The position numbers and the translations under genes are program-made. Shown piece after piece: positions 1-13,785 of a stretch of DNA of 64,000 nucleotides. This DNA is from Apostichopus japonicus. Lineage: Eukaryota > Echinodermata > Holothuroidea > Aspidochirotida > Stichopodidae. Each line of letters opens with the position of its first letter. The first letter of the stretch is position 1. The stretch covers positions 24,085,265-24,149,264 of the forward strand of contig NC_092573.1 in NCBI RefSeq assembly GCF_037975245.1, in the 5' to 3' direction. The notes beneath the pieces were generated by a model. The model saw nothing but the letters and a program-made list of their open reading frames with translations, did not search any database and was not told the DNA's origin.

Positions 1-267
1 AAGAAGATAAGATACAGTTGACAGATTTACTATTAAGGACACATACTACTGAATACAGAAAGTTTTTAAGTTTACAAAAATTGACACAATCTTAATTAAA
101 AATTTCCATCCTTTCTCTATTTCTTTCCAACTCGTTGCTTCTATTTAAAAATTCAACGAGGTGAATATCAAAGTGTATAACTTTACCTTTTAAAAAAAAA
201 TAATATTAACCGTTAATTATAAATGTGTTCATATTGAAAGTGTTGTGAGTAGTGTTTGCACAGGGTA

Positions 268-357
268 TCAGGGTACCCGCCTGACGCGATACTACCCGGT
301 TCCTAATTTATTACCCGAAGCCTACGCAAAGTGTGATTTTTTTTTTTATTTTGGCAA
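268..357 (+). repeat. Dispersed repeat copy A (inverted partner at 32.8 kb)
   Basis: About 90 bp that includes ACCCGGTTCCTAATTTATTA and CCTACGCAAAGTGTGATTTT. It recurs in reverse complement at about 32773-32862 with only scattered differences by eye. Two well separated and inverted copies indicate an interspersed element. The family is not recognised. Confidence 0.7.
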
Positions 358-2435
358 ACCGGCGCCGAAGCCATGGCGTATGTTTCAGCAGCTATCTGCT
401 AGATTTATTTAGCCTCTTCCAAACTATAATCCAAAAAACATGTATCAAGAATTCAGCTTAGCAGCAGCAGCACGTTCACACTTATAACAGAGAGGCTTAA
501 GGGTTCTTAGACCTATAGTAAGACCTCGTTCTTGTTATTTTGAGTATAGTTTCATTATCAGACCGTAAAATTGTAACTGCAGGACACAACAAAAATGTCA
601 CAGAATCTAGTAAATGAAACATTATCACTCTAGCATGAATACACACAAGAAATAAAGAAAGTAGTATATATTTGTATTGCAAACATTCTTGAACCAGTTG
701 AGAACCTTCATACCAATTACCAGCGATTTTCTGAAGACATTTGCTTGGAGTGACAACAAGATGGACATGTTCCATATTTGCACACTTGCATGTTCAGTTT
801 TAAGTCTTGGCTAAAATTGATTCTATACTAGTATCAAAGGGAAGTGTGTCTAGTTACTCAAGTGGTTATTAAAAAAAATTTAAATAAAAAGAAAATTAAC
901 TAAAAATTAATTAAAAAACCTTCATGCAGGATATCTCCAGCATTCCAGCAGTTCCACTTTATGTTTGGTGTTAATATGCTCTGTAAAAATGGCTCTATCA
1001 ATCCTTTATTGGATTCACATTTAAATTCAGTTTACAACTATTTATTATCAATAACTATTCAACATTTAAACCATAAATTTTTGCTCTGAATCTTCTACAT
1101 TAGTCACCTAGGCATAGGTTTTGCTCATTCTGGTAAAGTGTTGTAGGACCTACAGAAGGGCCTACAGTATCTGCTTTTCGTTTATTATATTAGAGGACAA
1201 TTCGGTCAGGGAAAGTATCCTGACATTTCTGAAATTATTAATTGGCAGTAGAAAGTGCCATCAAATGTTGAATTGCCTTTGAGTGTGGCAGTAAATTGCT
1301 TTTTGAAGCAGAGAAATGCAGATGGGAATTTCCCTGCATAAATTTCACCACCAATATTGGACCTTGTGGCATGTAAACTTAGTATTTGCCTCCTGGCTGT
1401 AATACCTGTCTCCTCACAGCCTTAGTATATTTCATTATATATATGTCATCCTAGAGCAATCTGCTAATATGGAACTTGTATTCTATATATGCAATATCAG
1501 TACATAACCTGTTACTCAGGATAAAACAGTGCGAAGAAAGGTCACCAGACTTCTCCAAGCAGTTTAAGATGAAGTGCTAAGGTTGTGAGGAGACAGGCAA
1601 TCTTGTCACTCATCGTAAATATCCAAACCAGGTAAGTTTTGTGGGTGAGGGGGTGCAAGGGGGGATGGGTAAGAGTGGCAAGCCGATTTGATACATTTAA
1701 GCCTACCGTAGGTTTTTTGAACTGATACGGCAAATCAACAATACATTTGATGTCTGTATTATTTTCGTGCGAATGAGTATCGCGTTACAAACCGCAGCGA
1801 GGTAAAGTGGTTAGACATGTCATCACGTCACGCTTCTGTCAAGTCCAAAACTACCCCGATAAATGTCGTTGCACTGTCTATTTGAATCAGCATTTTGTAG
1901 GATACTTTTTTTATAGACATGTTTTTTTTTAATGGAGTAAAATGTAGAAAGCGAGATTTCCCGAGTGTATTGAGATGCTTTCAGTAGGCCATATAAGTCG
2001 GTGGTAATTTATATTGCTCTTATGTTGTATTTGTATTCGTTACGTCTTGTTCTCTCTACTTCAAATTCGAAATAACCTGGGGGCCACTTTGCAGTCGATA
2101 GGTAATAATTAGAGAATCCTACCAAAACTATAGTATGCTTTAGAGCAGAAATCTGAGTTGAGTTGATGTATTTTATCTTCCCTATCCCTATTTTCCTATT
2201 TTTTATTTCTTTTTTTTTTTCCCTTTCAATTTGTTTGACTTTTTGCTTTTATTGCATTGACAACCATATCATTGTTACTTTCAAAAGATGCAGCAAACAT
2301 AAAACAAGAAATTATAATTAAATAGATTAATTAAAATCTTCATATGAAGCAAGTTTAAAACTCTGACCTTGTGACGAACATAGAAATTTACAAGTATCAT
2401 GTCACCACAAATTTACCAACACAAAATGAAGACAT

Positions 2436-2437
2436 TC

Positions 2438-2488
<51 letters not shown>

Positions 2489-2518
2489 ATAGATATATCA
2501 CATAAATATACCACATAT
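2436..2518. repeat. TA microsatellite with ATATCACA satellites
   Basis: A run of TA dinucleotides is followed by several repeats of the type ATATATCACATA. It is a simple sequence repeat and does not code. Confidence 0.9.
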
Positions 2519-3930
2519 ATATATCACAGATTTTCTGGCATTTAATCAGTCTTAAGCAAAGCTCTATAGAGCTTGTGGTAAATTTCTTGCATAAATTATA
2601 TCAATACAGTTGTAAAACTTCTGTCTGAATTATTTGTCAGCAGGATATAAACTATCATCGCTGCAAACTAAAACAGTCAAGAAATTCATAGTCCGATGCA
2701 TTTTTGTAATGTTCTGTAATTACTTACAGTATTTCACAAGTTGCGAATAACCTTGGGGTACGCAATGCGAATTTAAGGTCATAAATCAAAAATTCATTTA
2801 AGAAAAAAATGTTTTCAATTTGGACTATGGAATTACCATGCACTGTTTTGCCTATTACAGTACACAGTTTTGTATGTTGTATCTGTTGAGTGTTCAAGTA
2901 CGGAACGCTGCAACCGTGAGATTTGCGAGCTCCTAGTTGCGAGCTTTTACTCATCTCTTTCAGATGATTCTGTAATTGCTTCGTAATAAATAACTCTGGG
3001 GAGACATTTTGCCTTTTGTTAGTAGCAGCAGTCATCATATACTTTTTGTCTGCGAGGACACCTGCTCCTCCTCCTGTATAATCTTCTGTTTGTAACTTTG
3101 TAGCATTTCATTCTCCCCCAGATGAGAGCACATCAAGCATTTATTGATTCCAAGAAGCTACCAGGGCTAGTGGGGACAAAATTAGATTTGGAATTCTTTA
3201 GTCCCTCGAAGTGAATTAAACTATCGTATATATATATTTTTTGTCCGGAGACAACTGTATGGTGATTAGGCTTCGTTCGTGTATCATGGAAAATTTCAGG
3301 TCGTTCTCCAAACCTTATTGAACTGTGCAAGTAATGTATTGTAAGGGTAATATGGTAATAAGTAATATGGTAAAAAGTCAAAATGTTGTAGGAAATAGTG
3401 CCCTGTTTTGTAGTACAGTGTCTTAAATATGTAGAATACTATATGTTAAATTACCTTTAATTGTAGTAGCCTGATTTCAAGTGCTTTGAACTATAAAGGA
3501 ATACAAGTGTAATGGTGAAGTAAAATTTAAATTTAACCTTTCAATTAAACTAATCCCTCCCATTCCCTTCTCCTCCTTTCCCCCCCCCCCCACTTCCCCC
3601 AAGGAAGTTCGGCTATGAGTTTGGCAAATCTATGATATCAAGAGTACTTACAGAATATATATAGGGATGCTACTTGTAATTGACTGTTGGATGTCTCCAT
3701 ATTTTATGCAGACTGGAGAAATAATGTTTTTTCTAGTTTTTCCGATTAGACCATTTTACTGCATAAGGCTATATCTTGCTTCCTCTCAGCCTGTTGTCTG
3801 TTATCTTGTATTGGTAACACACAGAATCAATTGGCTAGTAGTTTCATGAATGGATAACTGATATTTGAAAAGAGCTCAACGGTTTGTCTAGAATGAGATT
3901 CAAACCCTAGTGTCACTCAGGAATACAAGA

Positions 3931-4080
3931 GTTACCTCCTCGCTTACCGGTCTCCTCACAAACTCAGCACTCTCGTTCTACTCTGCCTAGAATGAACTGG
4001 TAACCCTTTAACACTGTACGCCCTCTATGTCTGGAACCCTCCGGTCAATGCCTTCCCTTCTCATTCTACCACCCAAAGTA
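3931..4080 (+). repeat. Interspersed ~150-bp repeat, full-length copy
   Basis: It starts TTACCTCCTCGCTTACCGGT and runs through TTTAACACTGTACGCCCTC to GGTCAATGCCTTCC and TTCTCATTCTACCACCCAAAG. The same ordered blocks occur at 6148-6300 (opposite strand) and 56095-56247. The family is unknown and I see no coding capacity. Confidence 0.7.
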
Positions 4081-4787
4081 TTTAGACATTCATCTTGAGT
4101 TCGGATTTTTCTTTCGTTTCAATTCGTTCAGAACTGGACATTTCAAGGTCTATTTTGGTTTTTTTGTAAGGATATTAACAGAAATTGTTGTGCGCTGCCC
4201 TCTTAGTATCCTGTTCATTTGGAAGGTTTTTGGGACAGCCATTTTCCCATTTTGTTTAGCCTATTCGGGATACCTGTGGCAGTTCCGGAAATTGCAAGTA
4301 CTCCCCCGCTTCCCACCCCTTGTGCACTTGTTAGATTATTGTCGTTGTCTACTTGTATTATCGTATCCCCCTAATTTCAGGAATACAAGTTTTGGGTTTG
4401 TTTTTCTTCCTAATTAATCTGCCAACAATACATTCCATTCAAATTAGGTGGAGATCCTAATTTTGTTCCATGCGTTTGCATTCTTTTCAAGCGGTGGCAG
4501 GCAGTAAAAAAATACAGTAACTTTCATATGATGCGACTGCGGATCACACATCCCAGTGTTTATTCCAATACATTTCTCTTGCATCATATTAACACCTCAC
4601 ATGATCATCTTACTAATACACCCTCAGTTGCACCTCATTTACTTGCCTACATTTCAATATTTCAATGCATAGTTTACTGCTACTATACTGTAGCTGGTAT
4701 TGTAGAAAGGAAACATTTCCTTCCTATTTTCATGAAAGGAATTTATGAATAATGAAATTATTTCTGTCTTCTTTTCTTTTCTTACAG

Positions 4788-7339
4788 TGAGGAAGAGTTT
4801 GATATTGTTGCCCTGACTTCATCACAGGTAAGTTAAAACACAAACATTTTTTTTATTCTTGTTTTGGTGAGAATGGGTTCATAACGATTCATTCTTAACA
4901 AGGTTGGGTGGAACTGTTTGATCTAATCTGGAACCATTTTTTCCCCCCTCCCCCTCCTCTACTGCATATTTAGTCATCAATTCTTTTTGGCACCCTAAAT
5001 TGTGAGAGAACAAAGTTCACTTCAATTTATGAACCTTTCATCACACAGACTTGTGCTAAAACGCTGGAAGCTTTTCTTCTATTTTTTCTCTTTTATTATC
5101 TGAGCAAAATCAGTAAATTTATACTATTGAATAGTAGATGGTTCTCTCCATGAAGATTATTTAACATTTCTTGGCCTTTGAGGAAAAAGAAATTCCTTGC
5201 TTATGTGTTGTTGTTTATTTATTTTTTTTATTAAAACACCAAGAATATATTCATTGTTCATCATGGAACATGATCACCTTATGCAGAGGTGCTTGCATTC
5301 TCCTCTACTCTGACAATATAAGCATTGCCACGACGGAAAAAGTCAAAGACACTTGTGTGGGTGGAAGATATTAAAATATTCATGACCTTATATTTTAACC
5401 CTAAGGAGGAGGTTTAGAATGCAATGTATCATCACATGTTTACCAAAAGCAATAAGTTTGTTCACTGTAGCAAATAGTTATAAATTATATAATAAAATTA
5501 TAAAAATATATAAACAAATGTTTACTTATTTATCCAGGAGAGAGGAGAGGAAAGAATACTTGTTCTCCTTGTAGCTCAGTATCAAGACATATGCGATCTG
5601 TTATTTTGCATTGACGTAGTACCTACAATTAAATTTTAATGGCTCAACATAGGGGGACTTTGAAGTGAAATTGGTTTACACTCAATATTACACCATATGT
5701 TTCAGGTATTAACGCACTGTAGTTCACAGATACACCTGAATAATTGATGAAGTTTCCCTCAGACGTTGTTTCGTCAAACAGACTTTGCACAGAAGGTATT
5801 CCAGTATTATCGGAGGTTGTTTGTCAATTACACTCTCGACTTCGCTTAAGAGTTATCTTGATGTCCAAGAAGAGTCCGGGATGTCCCTTGAGAATATGGT
5901 AAACGAGAGTGTTTACTAGTCGTTTAGCTAAGAGAAGTAATCGCCTTCACCGTAGGTGGACAGAAAGCGGGGAAAATTTATAATGCACATATGAAAGCGG
6001 AATTATCGGAATAAAAATGTCTTTTGTTGACTCGTGCTCACCTGTCCCCTCGTGACAATTACAATATTTGGTTCAAAACAAAATTCCAATGGGATGTCTG
6101 TAAGGTCAATCAGTTCAGAATTTAATCCTGGGACAGACTGTTCTAGACACTTTGAATGGTTAGAATGAGAAGAAGGATGGTCTTTGACCGGTGTGGTCCG
6201 GTCATGGAGGGCACAAAGCGTTCAAAGGTTACCAGTTCACTCTAAACATGATAGAGTAGAGTACTGAGGTTGTGAGGAGACAGGTAAGCTTGTCCCTCAT
6301 AAACATGCGAACCTGATTAGTTTTGGGATGTTGGTTTTTGTTGTTTTCAAGAGCTGTTTTACCTTCGGGTAAAAGTACATAGCTATTAAAAGCAGAAAGA
6401 TATGAAGGGGTGTTCTATTCAGGGGTGTTCTTTTCAGGGGTTGTTCTATTCAGAGGTGTTCTATGCAGGGGTGCACTATTCAGGGGTGTTCTATTCGGGG
6501 GTGCTCTATGCAGGGGTGATCTATGCAGGGGTGCACTATGCAGGGTGCTCTATGCAGAGGGGTGTTCTATTCAGAGGTGTCTATTTGTGGGTGTTCCATT
6601 CAAGGTATAGGAAGAAAGATTTGTTTAACATACAGTAGTCTCTCTCGTGTCACAATACAAGACAAGATTTAACTCAAATTATCGGCATATATAATATTCT
6701 ACTAACAGTATCAAGCAATGAATTATTATTTTCCTAGTTTGAAACTCCCTCAGCTCCACAAGACATTTTCAGCGCGTTAAGAAATTATCACCTTATCAAA
6801 ATCATACCATTGTCCCCGGCAGCGGGTTCTTTCATAGTCACAAGAAAAAACATGGTCATTGCAAGCTGTTCAGAAGCAGCTCGAATTAAGTGATGACTCT
6901 GAGAGTTCAAAACTACTGCTCATCGCAGTCTGTTATTGTGAACATACATCGTTCAATTAATACACAGAGAATACATATGCCGCCACACTCTGCAATTACA
7001 TATAAAAGCAAAAAATGACAACAACAACAGCTTAATATTTTATTCATAAATGTTTGTACGAGCGGCGAGACTCTACGACGACAAAAAGCCAGCGAGATTT
7101 ATTAGTCCGTTCTCCCTGTGGTTCGTCGGAGAGGCTGTTTTTTTTCTTTAACGACTTTCAGAAGATGAACTTTCTCGTTACTCTTACAGCCAAATCAAGA
7201 TGTGAAAGAGCAACTGATTAAAGACGGCTACAGGCTGGATGAGATTCCCGACGACGAAGAATTAGACCTGATACCACCGCGGCCGATGAACGAGAGGTGT
7301 ATCTGCTGCCAGACGCAGGTCAACTGCTGCTTACAGTGA
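4788..7339 (+). CDS. FAM219-like protein, last two coding exons
   Basis: Exon 4788-4827 follows TTTTCTTACAG and ends at CAG|GTAAGT. It reads EEEFDIVALTSSQ. Exon 7190-7339 follows CTCTTACAG, joins in phase, and encodes 49 residues ending with a TGA at 7337-7339. The C-terminal block KDGYRLDEIPDDEELDLIPP is close to the conserved end of vertebrate FAM219A/B as I recall it. It is followed by a cysteine-rich tail (ERCICCQTQVNCCLQ) that could be lipid-modified, which is inference. The biochemical role of the family is not established. Upstream exons (basic N-terminus and central Ser/Asp-rich segment) were not found and probably lie before position 1. FAM219A and FAM219B cannot be told apart from this part. 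Confidence 0.85.
6148..6300 (-). repeat. Interspersed ~150-bp repeat, reverse-oriented copy in FAM219 intron
   Basis: The reverse complement reads CTTACCTGTCTCCTCACAACC near its start and carries GACCGG/CCGGTC arms with a 6-base loop. The same hairpin occurs in the copy at 56095-56247. The two loops differ while the stems are kept. Confidence 0.7.
6406..6601 (+). repeat. 15-bp minisatellite, about 13 units
   Basis: The unit is AGGGGTGTTCTATTC, with one-base changes between copies and occasional 14- or 16-17-base units. Because 15 is a multiple of three, the array is open in two frames as pentapeptide repeats (GVFYS/GVHYA type). It lies in the FAM219 intron with no splice or start context, so I treat the ORFs as by-products. 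Confidence 0.9.
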
Positions 7340-10300
7340 TCTCGGTACTCTTCATATATTAGCCTTGCAGAATTCCTTCATCGCCATCGTAATGTTTACT
7401 GCTCCTTCAAAGTGATGTCGGCCAACAAGCTCCACCTGGCAGGGATTTATCTGGACAACCCCGGCGGCTGCTGATATTACAACCGTTACCGCTGAACCGC
7501 GGTCAACCGTTACCGCAGAACTGCAGTCAATCCGGTAGAGTAATATGTCAGTACGAGGATGGGTCTCCCAGTTCCTGTAGTCGGCCGTGTGGTAAAAGAG
7601 TATTTATAGGCGACCATGGAAGGCCGATGTCGAGACATTCCGTATTGAGCATTTTAACTGCTCGTGTCGGTCAAACTGACAATGTTGGCTTGTTAATGTA
7701 ACCATTTTGTGTAAAAATTCTCATAGGAGTATTAGTGAGCAAGCTGGTGGTATTTCTAGTTTTGTTACCTTTAAATTAGAACTTCAATAGGCCAAGACAG
7801 CCGTGCGGGCTATGTTGTCGGCATTTTGACTCATGTGTAGTCACATCAGTCGATACATTTCATCTGTCAGTGTCTAACTCCGCCGTAACGTATAATTTAT
7901 TTCACGCTTCTCTTACCTGTCTCCCCTCACCATATGCACTCTAAATCCAATCGGCGGTTGTACTAGCAACTTAGGAAGCGCTCCAACAAAGCAAAAGAAT
8001 TTTTGTTTAAAAATACTGTAAATACGTTGACTCCAAGAATGTAATCCATTACATCCTTGTAAACAACTCCACCGTACCTGAAAAACAGCCTTAAAATTAC
8101 ATAACGACAGCAGATTTACATCTAGTTTACAAATTTACTCCATGTTTACGTGATGCTGGCTGCTATATTCAGTCTCTGTATTGACATAGGTTGATGACAT
8201 AAATGTTCTTGCTCACTGTCCCGCATACCTGGCTTGTATATTCAGATACCATATTTAACCAATTAGACTACTGTATAAAAGCACCTACAGCTTTGTGGTG
8301 TATAGATAATGTCCATCCATATTTGTGTCTCCCCAGCTGATTGGCTGTTCTCTATGGAAGGGGAGTATTGAGTATTTTTGACAAATATATGCCCAAAAGA
8401 ACCCAAAGTGGTCAGTATTTTACTTGAAATCATCTTAGTCTAGTTGCTGATGGTTCCTTAGTGGTATATATACCCTTTGACCTCATTTCTCAGTAATCTA
8501 TGCACGTAGCACAGTATTTGCTTTAGAGAGCATTTTAATCTTGATTTGATCTAGCAAACCTACAACTCATACAGAAAGGAGTTCCAAATGGTGTTTGTAC
8601 CTTGTTTATCCTTTTTTTTCTCTCTCTTTCTCCTTCAGTTTCACTGTTTACACCTTGACAGCTAAATGGTTAAGAAATATGCATATTCATGTACACATTC
8701 ATGCATAATCATGACATTAATGATCGATTGTGGCTGCTGGTTATCGGTATGGCCATGCTCATATAAATTTCTATTAATTTCACTCGAAAAGATAATTGAT
8801 TGGGGGAGAAACATTCTATATAAACGTAGTTATGTATAATTTTGGTGGTAGAGAAACTACTGTCGGCTTTCTAAAAATATCCCCTCCATCCCTCCCTCTC
8901 CCACCCACCCACCCACCCATGTCCTGGTTGTTTTGTTACAGACCATGCTATATTGATGGATAAAACAAATTAGTGGTTACCATTACAGCTAAGGAGCATT
9001 TTCTATATTCCCTACTGTACCTGTTTTCCTCACAGCTCTTGTTCTCCTGTCTTCTGGCCTTGATTCTGTTTGTAGTACTTTACCATGTTTGTTCTATGAA
9101 TGATATAAACCAATTGGGTCTTTTATAGTGAGGTGGCTTATAAGAAGAAACAAGCAATCATGGCCAAAATCAAATTACTCTTTCTCTAAATTTCTCATTA
9201 AATAAATAATGTGAGGGTTCAAGAGAACAATTGACATGCCTGTCAACACAGTAATGAGAACAGTGTGTTGTTTTGTTTGTTCATAAAACTTCCACAATGT
9301 ACTTTTCCTTTGATGCATCGTTGGAGATAAAGAATTGAGCGTAAACAGAAAATCGAGCTGTATCTTTGAGTTGAAGTGAATACGAAATGGAGGCTTTGGT
9401 CTGTACATCCTATAGGTCACACGATAATCAGACTGATGTCGTTTGAAAACACCTGTGACATTGCTCATTGAGTAGAATCAGTTGCTTGTAAATCCCTTGC
9501 AAACCGTAACTTTTAAATTAATCTATGAAACACTGAATTATGTGATTGTGTTTGACATCCCCACTTGCTCAAATTATGCAACCGTTTTAATTGTGGGCGT
9601 GAGAAGGTAATTTGTGTAATGCACAAATTGCGCCTTGCTTCTGAGTCCTATAGCAACTTGTTTGAGTCCATGTTCATGAACTTTATTTTTTATGCTGTTT
9701 AAATATTAAAAATCTCATATTAGAGATAAAAAAGAGGTTCTTAGCTTCATAGCTTGACTAGTCAAGTTTCATTTGAAGAAGTGGAGTTTAGAAGTCCAAT
9801 ATTTTGAACTTTCCATTTGCATTTTTTAACTGTAGTTTAGTTAAAGCATTCTTTTATGGACAAGACCCGATGTTTACATACAAGTATTGCAAGACAGAAT
9901 CCCTTGCCCCATTGCCATCTACATAGGGAAAAAAAAGAGAAATAACAAGTAAATAACTCTGAAAAGCATCGCCACATGTGAATTGGCAAGTTTTTGTGGT
10001 TACATGTTTATTTACTTGTCCGAGCAGCAACTAACTGATACGAATCCCTCATCATAAGAGAAGAGGTTTTGATAAGTAGAACTGACATAATTTTTTTTTT
10101 CTACGGATACAACTAAACACCTTGTAAAGGACTCCATTACCTAGAATATCTCTTTGTGGGAGTTTTAAACATCAGAAACTGGACAACCTTGACGATATTT
10201 GATAAGTATTTATGTGTTCTGGTCTGGTTGGGTTAATACTGAATGTTAGAGATGTAACATGGCTTGTGTAGTAGTGCAGTCATTTTCAATGTTACTATAC

Positions 10301-12827
10301 TAAATGTACAGTAATGGCTGACTTTCACCAAGGTACATGTTAATACTAAAATAAAGCCCATTTAACAATTCAAATAATTGGAAATGACAAGAAATTATTC
10401 ATAGCTTAGTATTTGATGACAGGGACTGAAATTTTTAGAAAACTTGAGATAAAGTTTGATGTTCTTGAGGTGGGCTTACATTAAATATGTATCACTTCAC
10501 TGTCACTGTGTGTGGAAGTTTGCGTCTCGAATGACCTATGACGTCACATCATCATAAATTCCATCATGTGATTTCATGAAAGGGGGCTTTTACATTGAAC
10601 AAGTAAGAAACATTGAACAAAAACCATGTTCAAAACATTCTAACACTTCTTTCGACAGATTTGTATGTACAGTATATTAAAATCATTATATAATAAAACT
10701 TGTCGGTTTTAATTGCAAATAAAATATCATTTTTGGATATGCATAGGCATGTTCTCCTGGGAAGCCATAGCAGTATAAAGATCTGGGAAGTTTGTAATGC
10801 TGATGAAATCTAGTGTGATGCTGAAGGGCAAAAAGAAAAGAAAGTCAAAAGGGGGTAGAAATTTGCTTAGCGTTTTACATTCACAATCACATCAGAGACA
10901 AAAATCTTTCCGATCAACTCATTTTACGAGATTTGTAAAAGATCATTAAAATAGTTAGAGGTACTATGGCAAATTTTGTTGCTTATCCGTTTTCAATTTT
11001 GAAATTTGATTTTGGTTTTTTGGTAAGTTGTTAGTCTTCCATTAAGTTTGAACCCTGTGCAAAGTCAACTATTGTAATTGTTTTTTGTTTTATTTTGAAA
11101 GTATTGTGTTCATGACATGTATAAGGTAGTGAAACAGTAAGCTAAGGATGTTAGGGTATTGCAATATTCAGTTAATAGGGTGTTGGAATGGTTAGGCCGG
11201 TAGTATTGAGACATTGTTGTGGAGAGCTTGGGGGGTTTAAGGGATTATTCACTAAATATTCACTTTACGTTGTCAAAATGTTGTTCTGGTCGGTTTTGGT
11301 TGTTGTGGTCAGTTTGGTATGTTGTAATGGCCAGCTAAGAAAAGAAAACTGTAATTTTCCACATTTGATCTACAAAATGATATGTTATTTAATTCAGGAC
11401 CATACTGTGTGCTATTCAAGGTGGGATGGAGGTTGCTAGGGGAGAAGTGTAAGCTGGTAGCACAGAGCTGATATCCACCATACCATTGTGGAACACCTTT
11501 CAATGTATACTCTCTTTTTGGAAGCTGTTCTGTGATTTAGACCTTCATCTCTCGTTGGAGATCAAGGCTCTGTTTGATTGTGTGTTATATCACAGCCAGA
11601 TGGCTAAGCAACATTATCAAAATACGAGCAGTAGATCAAGTAACATTGGGAACACCAGAAACATTCATGCAATTATCATTATTATTTTATAAATTTTGAA
11701 CCATTTTGTGTATTTTATTCTTGAAAGGAACATACAACTCGATATATAAATATGATCAATTTTAATACTGTGATGAGATTGTGCCATGCACATGCAAATT
11801 GATATGGGAAGGAATTGGGGGTATTTTGGGGGGTATTGTTCGTACCCTTGTGCTATATATATATATATGAATGTCTGTACTATTTTTCTTCTTTTTTTTA
11901 TGTTATTATATCCTTTCATTGTTACCAAATGTTTTATTATGATTAGAGAGATTTTTCCAGCTTATTATGAGTTTGCATTGTGTATTGAAATGTTTGTAAA
12001 TAAGTATTTTTGCCAAATTATGGTTGAAAGATCAACATTTTCAAAAATATTGTCCAAACTTTGAGACATCCGTTTTCTTCTCGCTACAATCATAATCAGG
12101 ATCTCATGTGAAAACAATGGTGTCATTGCTAGCGGAATGGATAGCAATTGCCGTCACACTTCCTTCATGGCTAGTTTTACTCGTTAAGACTGGTTATTAT
12201 CATGTTTGTAACATTTTCCCTTCCCCCTCTCTCTGCCTTTACCTGAATGTTTCAGAATAATTTTGCAAGCTCAAACAGGGTTTTGTGGACAATAAATGTC
12301 ACTTTGATAGCATTCATGTAGCATAGCAGAGAGCCCTTCTCTAAATATAGAGGGTGTCAGAGAGAAGACGAGTGTGTTACAATTTATCATCATATCCCAT
12401 AACCCTTTCTCATCACGAGACACAATACAAAGTTGTCTCTCCAAGGAAGATGTCACTAGGCTTGCTAATTGGAGTACTCTTCCTACTTACATGATCTATG
12501 GCTGGTTGGAGAGGTTTCAGTTCTGTAGCTTCTGGCTAATTTATATTTCTGAAAGAGACGTTGTACTTTCTCTTTCAATTTACAGTTCTTAGCCGATCTT
12601 AAAAGATCAAGTCCAATTTAGGATTACTCTTGGTTTCAAATCCTTTAATCTATTTCCTTTGGAAAATGCATCATTTCTGTGACTGTTTTGATCAGTTTTC
12701 ACCATGGCAACTGCTCATTTACAATTCCTCCTCAAATATCATTCGTTTATGATTAGCAGGTATACTTATCGTGCAATTTTTTAACTTACTTTGTTCTCAC
12801 TTTCTAGTGTAATCGAATGTTTATGTT

Positions 12828-12847
12828 GGGGGGGGGGGGGGGGGGGG
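12828..12847 (+). repeat. Homopolymer G20
   Basis: Twenty consecutive G residues. It is the longest of several G or C runs in the window (others near 3581, 17110, 18348, 23539, 30180, 38348, 40745, 46250, 47848 and 53486). Confidence 0.95.
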
Positions 12848-13674
12848 AGAGTGTCGTGAGTTGCAAAGAAAAATATCAGCGGAAATATTTTTTAAGTAAA
12901 TAACAATTTTATTTGTATATTGATCATAGCTGTATAAATATTGCTGAAGGATCGGAAGTTTGGATAAGACTTACAATGTTAATACTGTGGAATGGTGACT
13001 GACATCTCTGAATCCTGATGTTTGCTTTCTTTAAGAGATTACATATTATTGTGTGACATCAAAAGGCTTTACAGTAACAATCTGTAAAACCTTGACATGA
13101 CAGTAGATGGTGTAGATGTTCTATGACCATGCAGTCACGGGTCATCGAAAGGGTTCCGTGTAGAATACAGTGTTTCTATGACTTCACTGATAATTTATAT
13201 AACTAACATACTTTCGTATGCTTTTCAATTCTGAGAGGATGTACAACCCAGCATGTTTCGTGGCAGATGTTTCATCATAAATCTTTGCCAAATAATGTCC
13301 TGTAGTTTCTTGGTCAATTGACCATCTAGTTACTATATACTGTATGGTTTCCTGTGTATCCCTCATATCTACTGGTTTAATTGTCCAAGATAATTTAGTA
13401 TGATGGAATAACCAAGACATAATGTAATGAATTAAAGTTACCAAGTTAATGCATTTCAAAGAATAAGTACAGTTATCATGAATAAATAAATAAGAAAATA
13501 GTACAAACATTGAAATAGATACTTTTCACAACTTTTTATTCGTTTACTCTTGAAAAAGGTTTAAATATTCTTTAATTGGCTGCAAGTTTATGACGTATAA
13601 ACATTCTTATACCGGAACCTCTGAAAGGTAAATCACTGAATTACCTAAAAGCGGTAATAGCAGTTTTCTCTTAC

Positions 13675-13785
13675 CAGCTATGAATACTGAACTTTCGTCG
13701 AGCATTTGGTATGCCTCTGGAGGTGTTTGTGGGTGTAGCCTTTTGCCATTTCTTCCTATTAGGGAAAGCGCAGTTGGGCCCTGAA
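13675..13785 (-). CDS. Unrecognised exon-like ORF
   Basis: On the minus strand CAATCCTCAG is followed by 111 nt of open frame that end at AGCTG|GTAAGAG. The 36-residue segment (it includes LIGRNGKRLHPQTPPEAYQ) has a coding-like composition and is in phase at both plausible splice sites. I do not recognise the family and found no neighbouring exons, so it may be an isolated exon of an unknown gene, a transposon remnant or chance. Confidence 0.25.

Larger units (their letters stand above)
1..4787. other. Upstream/intronic sequence of the FAM219 gene; no convincing exon
   Basis: This AT-rich stretch precedes the first recognisable FAM219 exon and may be its intron. I found no coding exon I could support. 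It holds a dispersed repeat at about 268-357, a TA microsatellite near 2436-2518, a poly-C tract near 3581-3592, and copies of the interspersed repeat that contains TTACCTGTCTCC (about 1390-1440, 1560-1640 and 3931-4080). Short ORFs here carry no motif I recognise. Confidence 0.5.

Noticed and set aside
5565-5640. tRNA-like GTAGCTCAGT
   Set aside because: There is no matching acceptor stem, anticodon arm or TTCRA box at the right spacing.
6402-6638. Pentapeptide-repeat protein gene
   Set aside because: The ORF comes from a 15-bp minisatellite within an intron. It is open in two frames and lacks conserved pentapeptide-repeat residues.
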